Numbered from the stretch's first letter, positions 25,601 through 34,948 are shown. The stretch: DNA of 56,557 nucleotides from JBGPJM01 sp041485385 (GCA_041485385.1 JBGPJM010000003.1:1-56557); one strand, 5' to 3'. Numbers and translations are program-made. The notes: generated by a model not told the origin, from the letters alone.

Positions 25601-26759
25601 CCGCCCAATCCATCGAAGCGCGGACGGTCGTGCCGTCGCGATAGACCTCGCGCGAATAGCTGCGGAAGAGGTTGTAGTCGGGAGGCTCGCCGGCAGCCGA
25701 TGGAGCGGACGCGGCGGGCGAGTCGGGGAGCACTCGATTCGTGCTGAAGGTAAGGGCGTAGCCGCCGAGCGAGAGGGCGGGGTCGAGCTCGGCGGCGGCG
25801 GTGTTGATCGCCGGGCCGACGTTCTCCGGCTCGTCGGGCTCGGGTGAACCGGGGCGGAGACGGGCGCGGTAGAGATCGAACGAGCCGCGTCCGCCGGGGC
25901 GGTCGGAGGAAAAGTACAGGAAGTCGCCGAAGGGCGAGACCGCGGGCGTGCCCTCGTTGTAGGTCGTGTTCAGGCGGGCGACGGGCGACGCGGAGGGCGG
26001 GAAGGGCGGGGCATCCGGCGACGGGGAGGCGGTGAGCGGGGCGGAATACAGGTCGTAGGTGTGTTTGGTGAGGTCCTCGCGGAGCGTGGCGGGCCAGGCC
26101 GCGGGGTCGGGCGCAGGGTCGCCGGGGCGCGGACGGTTGGACGAGAAGTAGAGCGTCGAGCCGTCGGGCGTGACGGCGGGGCCGTAGTCGTTGAACGGGG
26201 AATTGACCGTGGCGCCGAGGTTGACCGGGCTCCCCCAGCCCTGCGCCGGATCGTCGCCGGCATCGACGGCGCGGACGGACACCCACAGGTCGTAGCCGCC
26301 GAGGCCGCCCGCGCGGTCGCTGTAGAAGAAGAGCAGACGCCCGTCGGCGGAGGGCTCGGGGCCGAGATCGTCGGCCGGGGAGTTGATGGTGGCCAGCGGC
26401 TGCGGCGCGGACCATCGTTCACGCCGGCGGTGGCTGACGTAGATGTCGCCTCCACGCCCGCTCTGACCGGCCTTGCCGCGGACGAAGAAGAGCGTCTGGC
26501 CGTCTTCGGTGTACCGCGGCTCGTACTCCTGGTCCGCGGAGTTGATGGGGCCGGCGTCGGGGGACTCGGGCACGAGCGGCGCGGCGGGCTGCCAGAGGAT
26601 GTCACGCACGGGCGCGGCGGCGACCGGCTGGCGGATCGAATGGCCGTCGGTATAGAACGACGTGGTGCGGGCGCGCGTGTGCCAAAGCACAGCGAGCGTG
26701 GCGCCGATGAGGGCCACGGCGAGCGCGAGGGCGGTGATGCGGAATGCCCGGGAGTGCAT
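22644..26759 (-). CDS. Giant envelope protein: PD40 beta-propeller, three membrane segments, Pro/Ala-rich linker, cyclase-like alpha/alpha toroid
   Basis: 1371 residues. A signal-anchor helix is at about 7-27. PD40/TolB-like repeats fill about 50-370 (YEPRYTEDGQTLFFVRGK, PAVTPDGSTLYFSSNRP, PAVSPFGDFLYFSSDRPGGRG). Two more membrane helices follow at about 383-408 and 426-448, with a short basic loop between. A linker of about 540 residues very rich in Ala, Pro and Ser comes next. The C-terminal part (about 1000-1371) resembles prenyltransferase/squalene-cyclase-type toroids (LAWLARHQSDDGHWDGHG, a QW-like motif). Predicted topology puts both propeller and toroid in the periplasm. It lies 39 bp behind exbD, so it may be the energy-transducing partner of ExbBD. 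Function unknown. Confidence 0.85.
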   Translation of the reverse strand: MHSRAFRITALALAVALIGATLAVLWHTRARTTSFYTDGHSIRQPVAAAPVRDILWQPAAPLVPESPDAGPINSADQEYEPRYTEDGQTLFFVRGKAGQSGRGGDIYVSHRRRERWSAPQPLATINSPADDLGPEPSADGRLLFFYSDRAGGLGGYDLWVSVRAVDAGDDPAQGWGSPVNLGATVNSPFNDYGPAVTPDGSTLYFSSNRPRPGDPAPDPAAWPATLREDLTKHTYDLYSAPLTASPSPDAPPFPPSASPVARLNTTYNEGTPAVSPFGDFLYFSSDRPGGRGSFDLYRARLRPGSPEPDEPENVGPAINTAAAELDPALSLGGYALTFSTNRVLPDSPAASAPSAAGEPPDYNLFRSYSREVYRDGTTVRASMDWAAVVPWLGLLALVLLLLSLLHLLKRFTQSSRYRQLSLLAKCLLASLLVHAVLLLLFTFWYVGGALEGVLRGGGGGGRATRIAITLPAGGGGIASQLRADLTSSPITTAAVPPVPRFAESPAPVAVEAAHFDAPLVRATTLTRALDAPAASDAPAPDQPTPRLLTRAPEGTTPESIDLNTPRPESPTAGAEPAVVTGQALAHAPADRTPLVAPPSASAPQAHSFAPSARADQPAPARCVADAAPTGAPDARPPTSRPLDAPRTPDVAQLALGIDIAVPRPAAGATTTSAEPSPSVAAASPASVRPALTASPGSTAESAPQVSLPVSGATSAAAGSNPTSLVAAPGYQMADAHPGAAPPSRAPAPPGLGLPALAAADLATPSAQASPASAAPDEAQPGIAAAAPASGAGRAQVPLPATGAQNTAAVSLAPATGPAPASPKGSLADVSSSAPADARPGPIPTAGVGSPRIPALGALNTPDLPLPSVGSPAQVAGAEDQSPTPSSPGAATASRSAFPSPPAPGNSPLSRTATLDPRRSAPGAAGAGSLADPAARPADAPAARSASRGDQGPPASVASPAPLALDLPIPSGAAPEDNPYRQRAPDIRPALVERLGGSPETERAVTLALAWLARHQSDDGHWDGHGFDDRCGQCDGQAPRNINSNAALTGLATLCFLGADHTHAKDGPYKDNVRRAIEWLLRRQSETGDLRSGETMYSQGIATIALAEAYGMTHDPALKLPIERAVAFIVDARDSSNGQSAAPGRRGEADRDRSGGWRYTPHQAGDTSVLGWQVMALASAIRAGIDVPHQPLDAAASWLEQVSLRAKPGLYAYQPGQVPSPSMTAEGLFVQQLLTIAGVHTPGHDDPGTTAAVEFISKNPPSWASRPGRGLSGAGGAPTYYWYYATLALFQHQGEAWDKWNDALKRELLAHQRAEADNPAAAGSWDPVDKYSRVGGRIYQTAICTLSLEVYYRYLPMYQSVAAKPPVPDARP

Positions 26760-26798
26760 GGGAACGCCGAAGAGAAGACTCGAGCGGGGGCCCGGTGG

Positions 26799-27212
26799 CT
26801 ACTGGTCGAGCACGGTGTCGAGGTACGGCTCCTGGACCTTGCAGGCCTTGCAGATATCCAGGACGGTGACGATCTGCGCGTAGGGGGTGGAGCGGTCGCC
26901 GCGCACGGTGATCTTCTGCTCGGGATTGGCGGCGATGGCATCGGAGACGATGGTGCGGAGATCCTCCTGTGAAACCAGGCTCCCGCCGACGTAGACCTGG
27001 CCGTCCTTGTCGACGTTGATGACAATCTCACGGAGGGCAGCGCTGATCGGACCGGCGGAGGCTGCGTAGGGGAGAGCGATCCGCATCTCCCGCTCGGCCT
27101 GCTTGAGGCTGGTCGCCAGCAGGAAGAAGACGAGCAGGTTGAAGAGGATGTCCACCATCGGCACGAAGTCGATGTGGATTCCCGACTCCGAATCAGGGAC
27201 CTTGATCCGCAC
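26799..27212 (-). CDS. ExbD/TolR-family proton-channel subunit
   Basis: 137 residues. One N-terminal membrane helix, DFVPMVDILFNLLVFFLLAT, carries the conserved aspartate. A periplasmic domain follows with EIVINVDKDGQVYVGG, NPEQKITVRGDRSTPYAQIV and ending EPYLDTVLDQ. The GTG at 27212 has a GAGGAG site. It lies 10 bp after exbB. With ExbB it would couple proton-motive force to an envelope partner. Confidence 0.88.
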   Translation of the reverse strand: MRIKVPDSESGIHIDFVPMVDILFNLLVFFLLATSLKQAEREMRIALPYAASAGPISAALREIVINVDKDGQVYVGGSLVSQEDLRTIVSDAIAANPEQKITVRGDRSTPYAQIVTVLDICKACKVQEPYLDTVLDQ

Positions 27213-27222
27213 GGCGTTCTCC

Positions 27223-28014
27223 TCAGGTGGCCGCCAGCGCGCCTGCGGGGGCCTCCGGCCCGGGCGCGTGCACGACACTCACGACGGGCTGGGGCGGGGC
27301 GGGGCGCGCCTCGGGCGCCCGGGCGGGCCGGCCGGCGGCGCTGCGCTGCTCGAGCCATTCGCCGGCCGCGCGGTCGAGGTCGGCGGCGCGGGCGTCGATC
27401 CTGGCGAGTACGACGTGGTACATGACCAGCGTAGGGATGGCGACGAGCAGGCCCGCGGCCGTGCACGTCCACGCCTCGTAGATGCCCTTGGCGAGCATCT
27501 CGGCCTTGCCTAGGGCCTCGGCGGAGGCGGAGACGGCGGTGAACGTGCGGATCATGCCCAGGATGGTGCCGAGCAGACCGAGCATGGTGGAGGATTGCGG
27601 GAGCGCCGAGAGCACGCGGACGCGCTGGCGGAAGCGCGTCACCTCGCGTTGCCCGGCTTCCTCGAGGCTCTTCTCGATCACCTCGGTGGACCGGTCATGA
27701 CGCTTGACGCCCGCGGCGATGACGCGCGCGATCGGTGCCGGGCTGACCTTGCAATAGTCCCGAGCACGCTCGGGATCGTCGGCAACGGCCTCGAGACCCT
27801 CGAGAAAACCGGGGGGCACCACGCGCCGGGCGCGAAGCAGGATCAGCCGCTCGATCACGATCGACAGCGCCAGGATTGACGCCAGGCCGATGGGGATCAT
27901 GACCGGCCCGCCCTTGATGGCGAGATCCCACAACGAGTTCGCCGGCGCGACCGCGGACGTGGGCGTGGGACCGGTCTGGGCGAGAACGAGGAAGATCGAG
28001 CTCAGCGCTTGCAT
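27223..28014 (-). CDS. ExbB/TolQ/MotA-family proton-channel subunit
   Basis: 263 residues and three membrane helices: GGPVMIPIGLASILALSIVIERLILL near the N-terminus, then SSTMLGLLGTILGMIRTFTAVS and YEAWTCTAAGLLVAIPTLVMYHVV. The GLLGT-x-x-GMI-x-TF signature is diagnostic. The C-terminal tail is Pro/Ala-rich. It lies 15 bp behind the TPR gene and directly before exbD. Confidence 0.9.
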   Translation of the reverse strand: MQALSSIFLVLAQTGPTPTSAVAPANSLWDLAIKGGPVMIPIGLASILALSIVIERLILLRARRVVPPGFLEGLEAVADDPERARDYCKVSPAPIARVIAAGVKRHDRSTEVIEKSLEEAGQREVTRFRQRVRVLSALPQSSTMLGLLGTILGMIRTFTAVSASAEALGKAEMLAKGIYEAWTCTAAGLLVAIPTLVMYHVVLARIDARAADLDRAAGEWLEQRSAAGRPARAPEARPAPPQPVVSVVHAPGPEAPAGALAAT

Positions 28015-28029
28015 GTCGGGACTCCGGAA

Positions 28030-31000
28030 TCACTTGCCGGGGACGGAAGGCGTCGCGACGGCCTCGAGACGCTTGGCGGCCATCGGGGCCCACTTGGTCT
28101 GCGGGAAACGGTCGCGGACGGCCTCGAACTGCTGCCGCGCACGCGATGGGTCGTGGAGCGCCTCGAAACATCGGCCGGCCTCGAAGAGGGCCGCCCCCGA
28201 CCACTCGGGGTAGCCGTAAAGGATGTCCACCTTCAGCAGCTCCTTCGCGGCCTCCTCGGGCTTCTTCTGGGCGAAGAGGCACTCGCCGATCTGGAACTGC
28301 GCGCGGGCGGCTGTGGGGCCCTGGTGGCGCTCGACGACGGGGCGGTAGGCGTCGATGGCCTGGTCGAACTGCCTCTGGTTCTCCATCGCCCACGCCAACC
28401 CGAACTGGGCCTGGAACCAGAGGTCGCTCTCCTTGAAGCGGTCAAGGAACGAGGCGAAGACGCGCTGGCTCTCGGGCCAGTTCTGCAGGACGCCCAGGGT
28501 CTCTCCCAGTCGCAGCATCGCCGCGGGACAGGCGGGGTCGTCCTTGAACTCGTCCACGACTCGCCGGAGATGATCGGCGGCCTGTTTGTGCCGCCCGAGC
28601 TTGAAGAGCGACTCGCCGCAGATGAGCGAGGCCGAGGGGGACAGCGCCGGATCGGGTTGATGGGCGAGGAACTCCTGCATGAACTTCGACGCGTCCTCGA
28701 ACCGGTCCTGGCGGAAGGCGCAGACACCGAGCTGGTAGCCGGTGCGCTGCGCGACGGGCGCAGGGACGGCCCCCGGGTCGGCCTGCGCCGTAGAGCGGAT
28801 GGATTGCAGAAGATCGGTAGCCGCGCCGTAGTCCTTGGCATCGATCCGCAGCTCCGCCAGATCGAGCGCCGCGTGGACGCGGAGCGGCGCGTTGCCGTCG
28901 TGCGGCTCGACGAGCCCTGTCAGGACCTTCGCGGCCTCGTCGGCACGGTTGAGACGACGGAGGCACCACGCCTTCTCGTACGCGAGGGTGTCGCGGAGCG
29001 CGGGGTCGAGCTCGCCGGTGCCGCTCCCGGCCCTCTCCGCCGATTCGATGGCCGCGAGGGCATCCTCGTCGGAGACGCCGCCCGTCCCGCCCACTCGGGC
29101 TCGGGAGATGGCGGCCCGGACCGATGCCTCGCCGGCCCGCTTGGACGACGGGAAGTCCGACGCGACGTGCGCGAAGAGCCCCGCAGCCTTGCCCTGCTCG
29201 CCCGCGGTGGCCGCGGCCAGCGCCTGCTGAAAGACCGCTTCGGGCTCGAGTTCCGTGCCAGTTGCGAGCCGGGCGGCGGCGGCAAAGTGCTCGCCCGCCT
29301 GGTCGTACTTTCCGGCCGCCATGCTGATGGCGCCCAGGTGAACGTGCGCGTGCGGCGCGAACCGGGCGGCGTCGGGATCGCTCGACCCCTCGCTCACGCG
29401 CAGCACCCGCTCGAACGACTCCGCCGCCCGGTCGGATTTGCCGGAGGCGACCAGCGTCTGCCCCCTCTCGAAGAGGGCGTGCAGCCGGTACGGGCTCTGG
29501 TCGAACTTCTCCAGGAGGTGGTCGAAGGCGCGGACCGCCTTCTCGCTGTCGCCGCGGCGCTCGAGCGACAGGCCGAGCTTGAGCAGCGCATCGTCGGCGC
29601 CGGGCTGCTCGTCGCCGAAGGAGAGGTAGTCGGCGCAGTACTGCTCGCAACGGGCCCAGTCCTGCGCGGCGAAGGCCATGTCGGCCAGCACGAGCAGGGC
29701 CGGCCGGAAGAGCTCGGACGTCTTGCGCCCGTCCACGACCTTCTCCAGCAGCGAGCCGGCTCGGTCGGCGTCGCCGGCGCGGGCCAGCAGCGTGCCGAGG
29801 CGGAACGAGGCCCGGGTCGCGGCAGGATCGTCGGGGTGACGGGCGAGAAACTCCCGGTACGCGGCTTGGGCGCCGTCCTCGTCGCCCGAGAGGAGCTGGT
29901 TCTCGGCGGCCAGGAAGGCGACGGCGGGGGCGAGGGCGTGGTCCGGGAAACGCTTCGCGAAGGTCGCGCAGAGCGCGAGGCTCTCGTCGTACTTCCCGGC
30001 TCGGTGGAGGGCCGAGGCGCTCAGGTGCAGCGCGTCGGCGGCGAGGGCGTGGTCCGGGAAGCGAGCGAGGAATTCGCCCAGGGCGGAGATCGCCGCGGCC
30101 TGCCCACCCTCGCCCGTTCGAAGAAGGGCGACAGCGCGGTCGTAGAGCATCTCGGGGAGGAGGCGGCTCTGCGGGAACTTCTCGATCGCGCCTGCGAGCT
30201 GCTCGGCAGCCCGATCGGCGTGCCCGGCGCGGAGTTCGCACTTGGCCAGCCAGTACGCGGCGTCGTCGGCCCGGTCCCCCGCCTCGCTGGAGGCCCGCTG
30301 GAGGAGAGCCGCGGCGCGCTTGAAGTCGCCGGAGTCAAACCAGACGCGGGCCCGGAGCAACTGAGCATCGGCGAGCAGCGGGGACTTCGGGAACTCCTTG
30401 ATGAGCCGGTCGAGGAGCTCGCCGGTCCTGCGGGCGCGCTCATCGGCCCCATCGCCGGGTGTGTCGAGGAGGAGGCTCGCGCGCCCAAGAAGCGCATCGG
30501 GAACAAATGGAGACGCTGGACCGTCGATGATCGCCCCGTACTGCCGGTCGGCACGCTCGGCCTCGCCGGTGCGGTGGAGGCACTGGGCAAGCAGCAGCGA
30601 CGCCTGGGGCGTTAAGGCGGCCCCGCCCGCCTTGTCTCCCCCGCCCCCCCCACTTGTCTCGCGGGCCTTGCCTTCCAGAGTCACGACCGATTCGAAGCGC
30701 CGCGCCGCGCCGGCAAGGTCGTTCCCGGCCATGAGCGACAGCCCCGCAAAGAGCTCGACACGTGGCCGGAGCGCCGCTTCCGGCCAGCGTCGGACCCAAT
30801 CGTCGGCGGACTTGAGGGCATCCCCCTGCCGCCCGGCCTTGTAGAGGCACTCGATCCGCAGGGCCCCGGCGTCGGGCGCGAGCCTCGACGCCGCATGCTC
30901 GGCGACTACCCGCTGGAACGTCTCGGCGGCCTCGGGCGCGTGCCCCGCGGCCATCTGGCACTGGCCCAGCAGCAGCGCCGACTCGGCGGCGAACTCGAAG

Positions 31001-31314
31001 GCCCTGTCCTGCGGCAGCCGGCGCATCTCCTCCTCGGCGCCGGCGTAGTCCTTCAGGCGGAAAAGGGCGACGCCCAGGCCGTAGCGCGCGACTGCGGCCT
31101 TCTCGTGCGCCGGATTGTCTTTCAGGAATCGGCGGTATTCATCGGCGGCCAGATCGTTCATGCCGCGAGCAAGGAACCCGCTGGCGGTCTGGTAGGCGCG
31201 GAGCGCCGCGTCGGGCGCGGCGCCGCCGTCGGTCTGCGCCCGGGCCGGGTGCGAAGCAACCAGCCCGATGATGAAGCCGGCCGCGGAGACCCGGATGTAC
31301 CGATGGATGTGCAT
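28030..31314 (-). CDS. Periplasmic tetratricopeptide-repeat protein
   Basis: 1094 residues, signal peptide ending near SHPARAQ. The rest is a near-continuous series of degenerate TPR/YbgF-like repeats, for example ARYGLGVALFRLKDYAGAEEEM, LGLSLERRGDSEKAVRAFDHLLE and PEMLYDRAVALLRTGEGG. In Tol systems a TPR protein (CpoB/YbgF) is encoded with TolQRAB; this much longer protein occupies that position before exbB. A GGAGGT site precedes ATG 31314. Role inferred as a scaffold in the same envelope complex. Confidence 0.85.
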   Translation of the reverse strand: MHIHRYIRVSAAGFIIGLVASHPARAQTDGGAAPDAALRAYQTASGFLARGMNDLAADEYRRFLKDNPAHEKAAVARYGLGVALFRLKDYAGAEEEMRRLPQDRAFEFAAESALLLGQCQMAAGHAPEAAETFQRVVAEHAASRLAPDAGALRIECLYKAGRQGDALKSADDWVRRWPEAALRPRVELFAGLSLMAGNDLAGAARRFESVVTLEGKARETSGGGGGDKAGGAALTPQASLLLAQCLHRTGEAERADRQYGAIIDGPASPFVPDALLGRASLLLDTPGDGADERARRTGELLDRLIKEFPKSPLLADAQLLRARVWFDSGDFKRAAALLQRASSEAGDRADDAAYWLAKCELRAGHADRAAEQLAGAIEKFPQSRLLPEMLYDRAVALLRTGEGGQAAAISALGEFLARFPDHALAADALHLSASALHRAGKYDESLALCATFAKRFPDHALAPAVAFLAAENQLLSGDEDGAQAAYREFLARHPDDPAATRASFRLGTLLARAGDADRAGSLLEKVVDGRKTSELFRPALLVLADMAFAAQDWARCEQYCADYLSFGDEQPGADDALLKLGLSLERRGDSEKAVRAFDHLLEKFDQSPYRLHALFERGQTLVASGKSDRAAESFERVLRVSEGSSDPDAARFAPHAHVHLGAISMAAGKYDQAGEHFAAAARLATGTELEPEAVFQQALAAATAGEQGKAAGLFAHVASDFPSSKRAGEASVRAAISRARVGGTGGVSDEDALAAIESAERAGSGTGELDPALRDTLAYEKAWCLRRLNRADEAAKVLTGLVEPHDGNAPLRVHAALDLAELRIDAKDYGAATDLLQSIRSTAQADPGAVPAPVAQRTGYQLGVCAFRQDRFEDASKFMQEFLAHQPDPALSPSASLICGESLFKLGRHKQAADHLRRVVDEFKDDPACPAAMLRLGETLGVLQNWPESQRVFASFLDRFKESDLWFQAQFGLAWAMENQRQFDQAIDAYRPVVERHQGPTAARAQFQIGECLFAQKKPEEAAKELLKVDILYGYPEWSGAALFEAGRCFEALHDPSRARQQFEAVRDRFPQTKWAPMAAKRLEAVATPSVPGK

Positions 31315-31521
31315 GGCCGTAACCTCCGTGCGCGGCTCTGCGTGCCGGACCCCCACGATCTTGAGCAAAGAATTTCAGGATTCCGATGAACGCGACCAGG
31401 AGATCGGGCGCCGCGTGTCCGTGCCGCGCCGAGTCGTGGGGTTTCTCTTCTTCGCTTCCTCTCTCCTCGAGCGCTCGCGATCTTCGCGATGAATAAAACA
31501 GAGTCGAGTTCAGATGGCCGT

Positions 31522-31580
31522 CCAGCGCCCCTCGCCCGGTCTGGCATGGCGAAGGTGAGGGGGGGAGCGAGGGGCGCTGG
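31522..31580. terminator. 14-bp perfect inverted repeat after the M56 gene
   Basis: CCAGCGCCCCTCGC (31522-31535) and GCGAGGGGCGCTGG (31567-31580) are perfect complements separated by 31 bases. They begin 25 bases after the minus-strand stop at 31605. The remainder of 31315-31604 shows no gene. No U tract follows, so it may be a Rho-assisted end or an RNA-stability element. Confidence 0.45.
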
Positions 31581-31604
31581 GTGCGGCCTGGCGGATCCAG
31601 CGAA

Positions 31605-34600
31605 TCAGAAGATCGGCGGGGTCTCTTCTTCCTCGGAGGCGGCGGCGCCCTTGTCCTGGTGATCGCAGTCGGCGTCGTGATCGCCGTCCTTGTCCTGATC
31701 GCAATCGGCCGTGGGCTGCTCGTCGTCGCTGCTCTCGTCGTCACCAAGGCTGAGCGAACCGTTGCATTTCGGGCAGGCATCGCTGCAGTGCTCGCAGTTG
31801 GGGCCGCAGAGCCTGGTGCAGAGGCTCTGGGCGAGCTGCTCGGCAGCGGCACGGATGGCGTCGACGCTCGCGCCGGCGTTGTCCGCCTGGGCGGCCGTCT
31901 CAGCGGCCCGGGCGAGCAGGGCCTCGGCCCTGGCGATCATCCGGGCGGCTCGCTGGAGCTCACGGTCGCGGGCCTTCCCGTCCAGCGACGAGGACTCGTT
32001 CTGGACTTCGTCGGCCTGAGACTGAAGGTCGGTCGCCTCGGACTCCAGCTCCGAGGCCCGGTCGGTCATCTCCGAGGCACGCTCCTGGAGCGTTTGGAGC
32101 CGCTCGGTCAGCCTCTCGATGATCCGCTGGACCTGCTCCGGCCGGGCCGCGTCTGCGCCGATCTCCGCGAGCGCGGGCAGCGCACCGACGTCGATCGCGA
32201 TCGGTTCGGCCTCGACGAGCGTCAGCGCGTGAGCCAAGGCCTCGAGCTCGGCGGGCTCGGCCTGCTCCCCGATCTGGCCTGGCAAGATCGTCATGCTCGG
32301 CTGATCGGACTGGAGGAGGGAGTCGGGGGCGATGAGCGTGACAAAGGCGCCGAGGACCTCGTGCTGCGGCTCGGTGGCCCGGACCTCCAGGCCGTTGTCG
32401 ATCCGCGCCACCAGAACGGGCACATCCTCGCGGGCCATCAGCGACGCCAGCGCATCCAGCTTCCCGTCAGGGAGCTTGTAGACGCGGCTGATCGTCTCGC
32501 CTTCGCCAAGGCCGGCCTGCGCAGCCAGCGCGGGTAGCTGGCCGGGCTGAGGCGTGGCGTCGGAACGGCGGTTCATCGAACGCTCGAGCCGCTCCAACTG
32601 CCGCTCGATTCGTTCCAGGCGCTGCTCGAGCTCCTGGATGCGGTCGCCATCCATCGACGGCGCGCCCTGTCCCGGCTGCGCGACCCTCGGGCGCACGGCA
32701 CGCAGCGGCTGGGGCGCCGTCGGCGCATGCTGGCCATGCACGAAGTTCTCGAACGTTGTCGGGTCGTCTGCCTGGGCATGCGGCGTCGGGCCGGTCGCCG
32801 GCGGCATCGGCGGCATCGGCGGGGCGGGAGTGGCTGGCGGAGCAGGCACGGCCGGCACCGTGACGGCGTACGGCGCTCTCGGCGCCTTCGGCGGCTTGGG
32901 CGCCTTTGGCGGCTTCGGAGCCCTGGGCGCGACGGGCGCCATCGGCGTTTCCGGCTCGGTCGCGGCGATCGCGCCTGCCGGGAACGGGTGCCGATGCTGA
33001 CCCTGCGCGATCGCCTCGGCGTACGCCCGTTCGGCCTGGGCCTGGGCACGCCGGCCCTCGACCTGGGCACGCCGCGCCTCGGCCTGAGCCCGCACGCCGT
33101 CGGCGCGGGATAGCTCAACCTCGACCTGAGCGCGCCTCGCGTCCGTCATCGCCTTGGCCGCCGTCACCTCCTCGGACTCCGCAAGTTCACGGACCTCCTT
33201 CGCCCTCGCCTTGGCTTTGGCCTCCTGCTCGTCGGGGGGGCATGCCCACAGCGGCGTGGCGATCGCCGCGCCGGCGATCACAGAGATTGACAGGGCCGCG
33301 CCGAAGATCGACAGGCCGGGACGGGTCCTTCCCTTCATGACCATGGTGAGTCTCCTTGCGAAACGCTTGGCGGTGGCGGTGGTGACGCCCAGCCCGACCA
33401 CGGGCGGGGTTGGTCCGGAACCTGACGGGTCGTTCAGATACACGCGCGTGCACAGCAGGGCCTGGGCGTACGCACGACGGTGAGCGGGCAGCAGCGCGGT
33501 GACCCACGCATCGCAGCACAGGTCGGCTTCCTCTCGAAGGCGGCCGCGCACCCACCACACCAACGGGTGCCACCAGTACAGCACCGAGGCCAGCACCTCT
33601 ACCCAGCGCACCCAGTGGTCGCGCCGGCGCAGGTGCGCAAGCTCGTGCACGATCACGGCGTGCCGGCCGGGCTCGTCCAGCTCCTCCCACAGCCCTTGGG
33701 GCAGCACGAGCGTGCACGTCCGCCCGCACCAGATCATCGGCGGCACCCGCGCGCCGACCATCACCGTGCGCGGCACGCGGCGCAGGCCCAGCGTCCGGGC
33801 CGCGGCGTCGACCTCCTGCTGCACCTCGCGGCGCGGCACCCAGCCAGCGCGGAGGATGCGCCGGAAGACAGCGATGCGGATGGCCGCGACAAGCACGATG
33901 GCGCCCGCGCCGCCGAACCACAGGGAGGCCGGCACCGGCGGAACGGTCGCGACCGCCTCACGCACGGCCGCGAGCTTGGGAAGCCAGGCCCGCCAGGCGT
34001 CGAGGTCCGGGGTTACGGCGGAAAGGGCCGCGGAGCGCGCAACGGAAGTCATCGCAAGCGCGCCGGCGAGCCGCGGGTCGGAGGGGCCGGACGACGGAGG
34101 GACCCACTCGATCCGGAACGAGGGGATCGCGCGGGCCACGCTCGCCGGGGCCGCCTCGGCGCCGGGCTCTACATCGGGCGAGACCGGGAACGACCCGGCG
34201 ACGACCGAGACGGCCTCATTCGCCGGCGCACAGTCGATCGGACAGACGGCGGTCGGCGCGTCCATGCTCGGCCCATGCGTCGGGGCCGCGGCACTGGCCG
34301 GCTCGATCGCGGCCAGCGGCTGGAGGAACAGCGCTGTGTGCGACATCTCCGGCGGCTCTCCGGAGCGGACCACCTCGGTCACCGGCTGGACCGTGTTCCG
34401 AAGCAGCCCGGGCACGCTCAGGATCCGATCGGTCACGAACAGCGCACGCCCGGCGGTCGTCCCCGACGAGCGGGGCCAAACGGTGACATCTTCGCGCGGC
34501 GCCGGTGCGCGGGACTCGGCGCGACTCGGTGAGGGCGCTGGAGGTGGTATGGCTCCCGTCGGCGCTGCCGCCGGGCTCGGCGCTACGCGCGAGCCCTCGC

Positions 34601-34895
34601 CGGCACCATCGGCGAGTGCAGCTGGCGCACCAGCAGGCACGGCAGGAACAGCATTTCCCGTCTCGCTCAGCACGGGCGCCGCCTTCACACCCGGCGCCGG
34701 CAGCCTCAACCGGGGAACCAGCGGCGGCAGGAGGAAACAGATCAGCACCGTCGCCCACAGGGCGTGCCGCGTCGCCCCACCCCCGCTGGAACGCGACGAG
34801 AAGCACCGGCACAAGAGCGCGACCACGATCGCCACCGGGATTACACCCAAGGCGTTCGGCCAGAGCAAGTCGGCGGTGAGCTTTGAGAGGTCCAT
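31605..34895 (-). CDS. BlaR1/MecR1-like M56 membrane peptidase with a large C-terminal extension
   Basis: 1096 residues. Membrane helices near the N-terminus and a Pro/Ala-rich loop precede the zinc-protease core VIVHELAHLRRRDHW (HELAH at about residue 416) and LYWWHPLVWWVRGRLREEADLCCD, all typical of M56. Behind the next membrane helix lie a charged coiled coil rich in RAQAE, a Pro/Lys/Ala stretch (APKPPKAPKPPKAP), a second coiled coil (QRLERIERQLERLERSM), and a Cys-rich plus acidic tail (CTRLCGPNCEHCSDACPKC, then a DCDQDKDGDHDADCD run). There is no penicillin-binding sensor domain, so the signal is not obviously a beta-lactam. It lies 53 bp behind the BlaI-type repressor gene. Confidence 0.85.
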   Translation of the reverse strand: MDLSKLTADLLWPNALGVIPVAIVVALLCRCFSSRSSGGGATRHALWATVLICFLLPPLVPRLRLPAPGVKAAPVLSETGNAVPAVPAGAPAALADGAGEGSRVAPSPAAAPTGAIPPPAPSPSRAESRAPAPREDVTVWPRSSGTTAGRALFVTDRILSVPGLLRNTVQPVTEVVRSGEPPEMSHTALFLQPLAAIEPASAAAPTHGPSMDAPTAVCPIDCAPANEAVSVVAGSFPVSPDVEPGAEAAPASVARAIPSFRIEWVPPSSGPSDPRLAGALAMTSVARSAALSAVTPDLDAWRAWLPKLAAVREAVATVPPVPASLWFGGAGAIVLVAAIRIAVFRRILRAGWVPRREVQQEVDAAARTLGLRRVPRTVMVGARVPPMIWCGRTCTLVLPQGLWEELDEPGRHAVIVHELAHLRRRDHWVRWVEVLASVLYWWHPLVWWVRGRLREEADLCCDAWVTALLPAHRRAYAQALLCTRVYLNDPSGSGPTPPVVGLGVTTATAKRFARRLTMVMKGRTRPGLSIFGAALSISVIAGAAIATPLWACPPDEQEAKAKARAKEVRELAESEEVTAAKAMTDARRAQVEVELSRADGVRAQAEARRAQVEGRRAQAQAERAYAEAIAQGQHRHPFPAGAIAATEPETPMAPVAPRAPKPPKAPKPPKAPRAPYAVTVPAVPAPPATPAPPMPPMPPATGPTPHAQADDPTTFENFVHGQHAPTAPQPLRAVRPRVAQPGQGAPSMDGDRIQELEQRLERIERQLERLERSMNRRSDATPQPGQLPALAAQAGLGEGETISRVYKLPDGKLDALASLMAREDVPVLVARIDNGLEVRATEPQHEVLGAFVTLIAPDSLLQSDQPSMTILPGQIGEQAEPAELEALAHALTLVEAEPIAIDVGALPALAEIGADAARPEQVQRIIERLTERLQTLQERASEMTDRASELESEATDLQSQADEVQNESSSLDGKARDRELQRAARMIARAEALLARAAETAAQADNAGASVDAIRAAAEQLAQSLCTRLCGPNCEHCSDACPKCNGSLSLGDDESSDDEQPTADCDQDKDGDHDADCDHQDKGAAASEEEETPPIF

Positions 34896-34948
34896 GCGCG
34901 GCTCCGCGGGGGGGCGGGGGGGCGGTGGCGTGGGGCAGCCAGCCGGGG

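Noticed and set aside
32780..32960. GGC-rich near-repetitive DNA that resembled a minisatellite
   Set aside because: It encodes the Pro/Ala/Lys-rich stretch of the M56 protein in frame.
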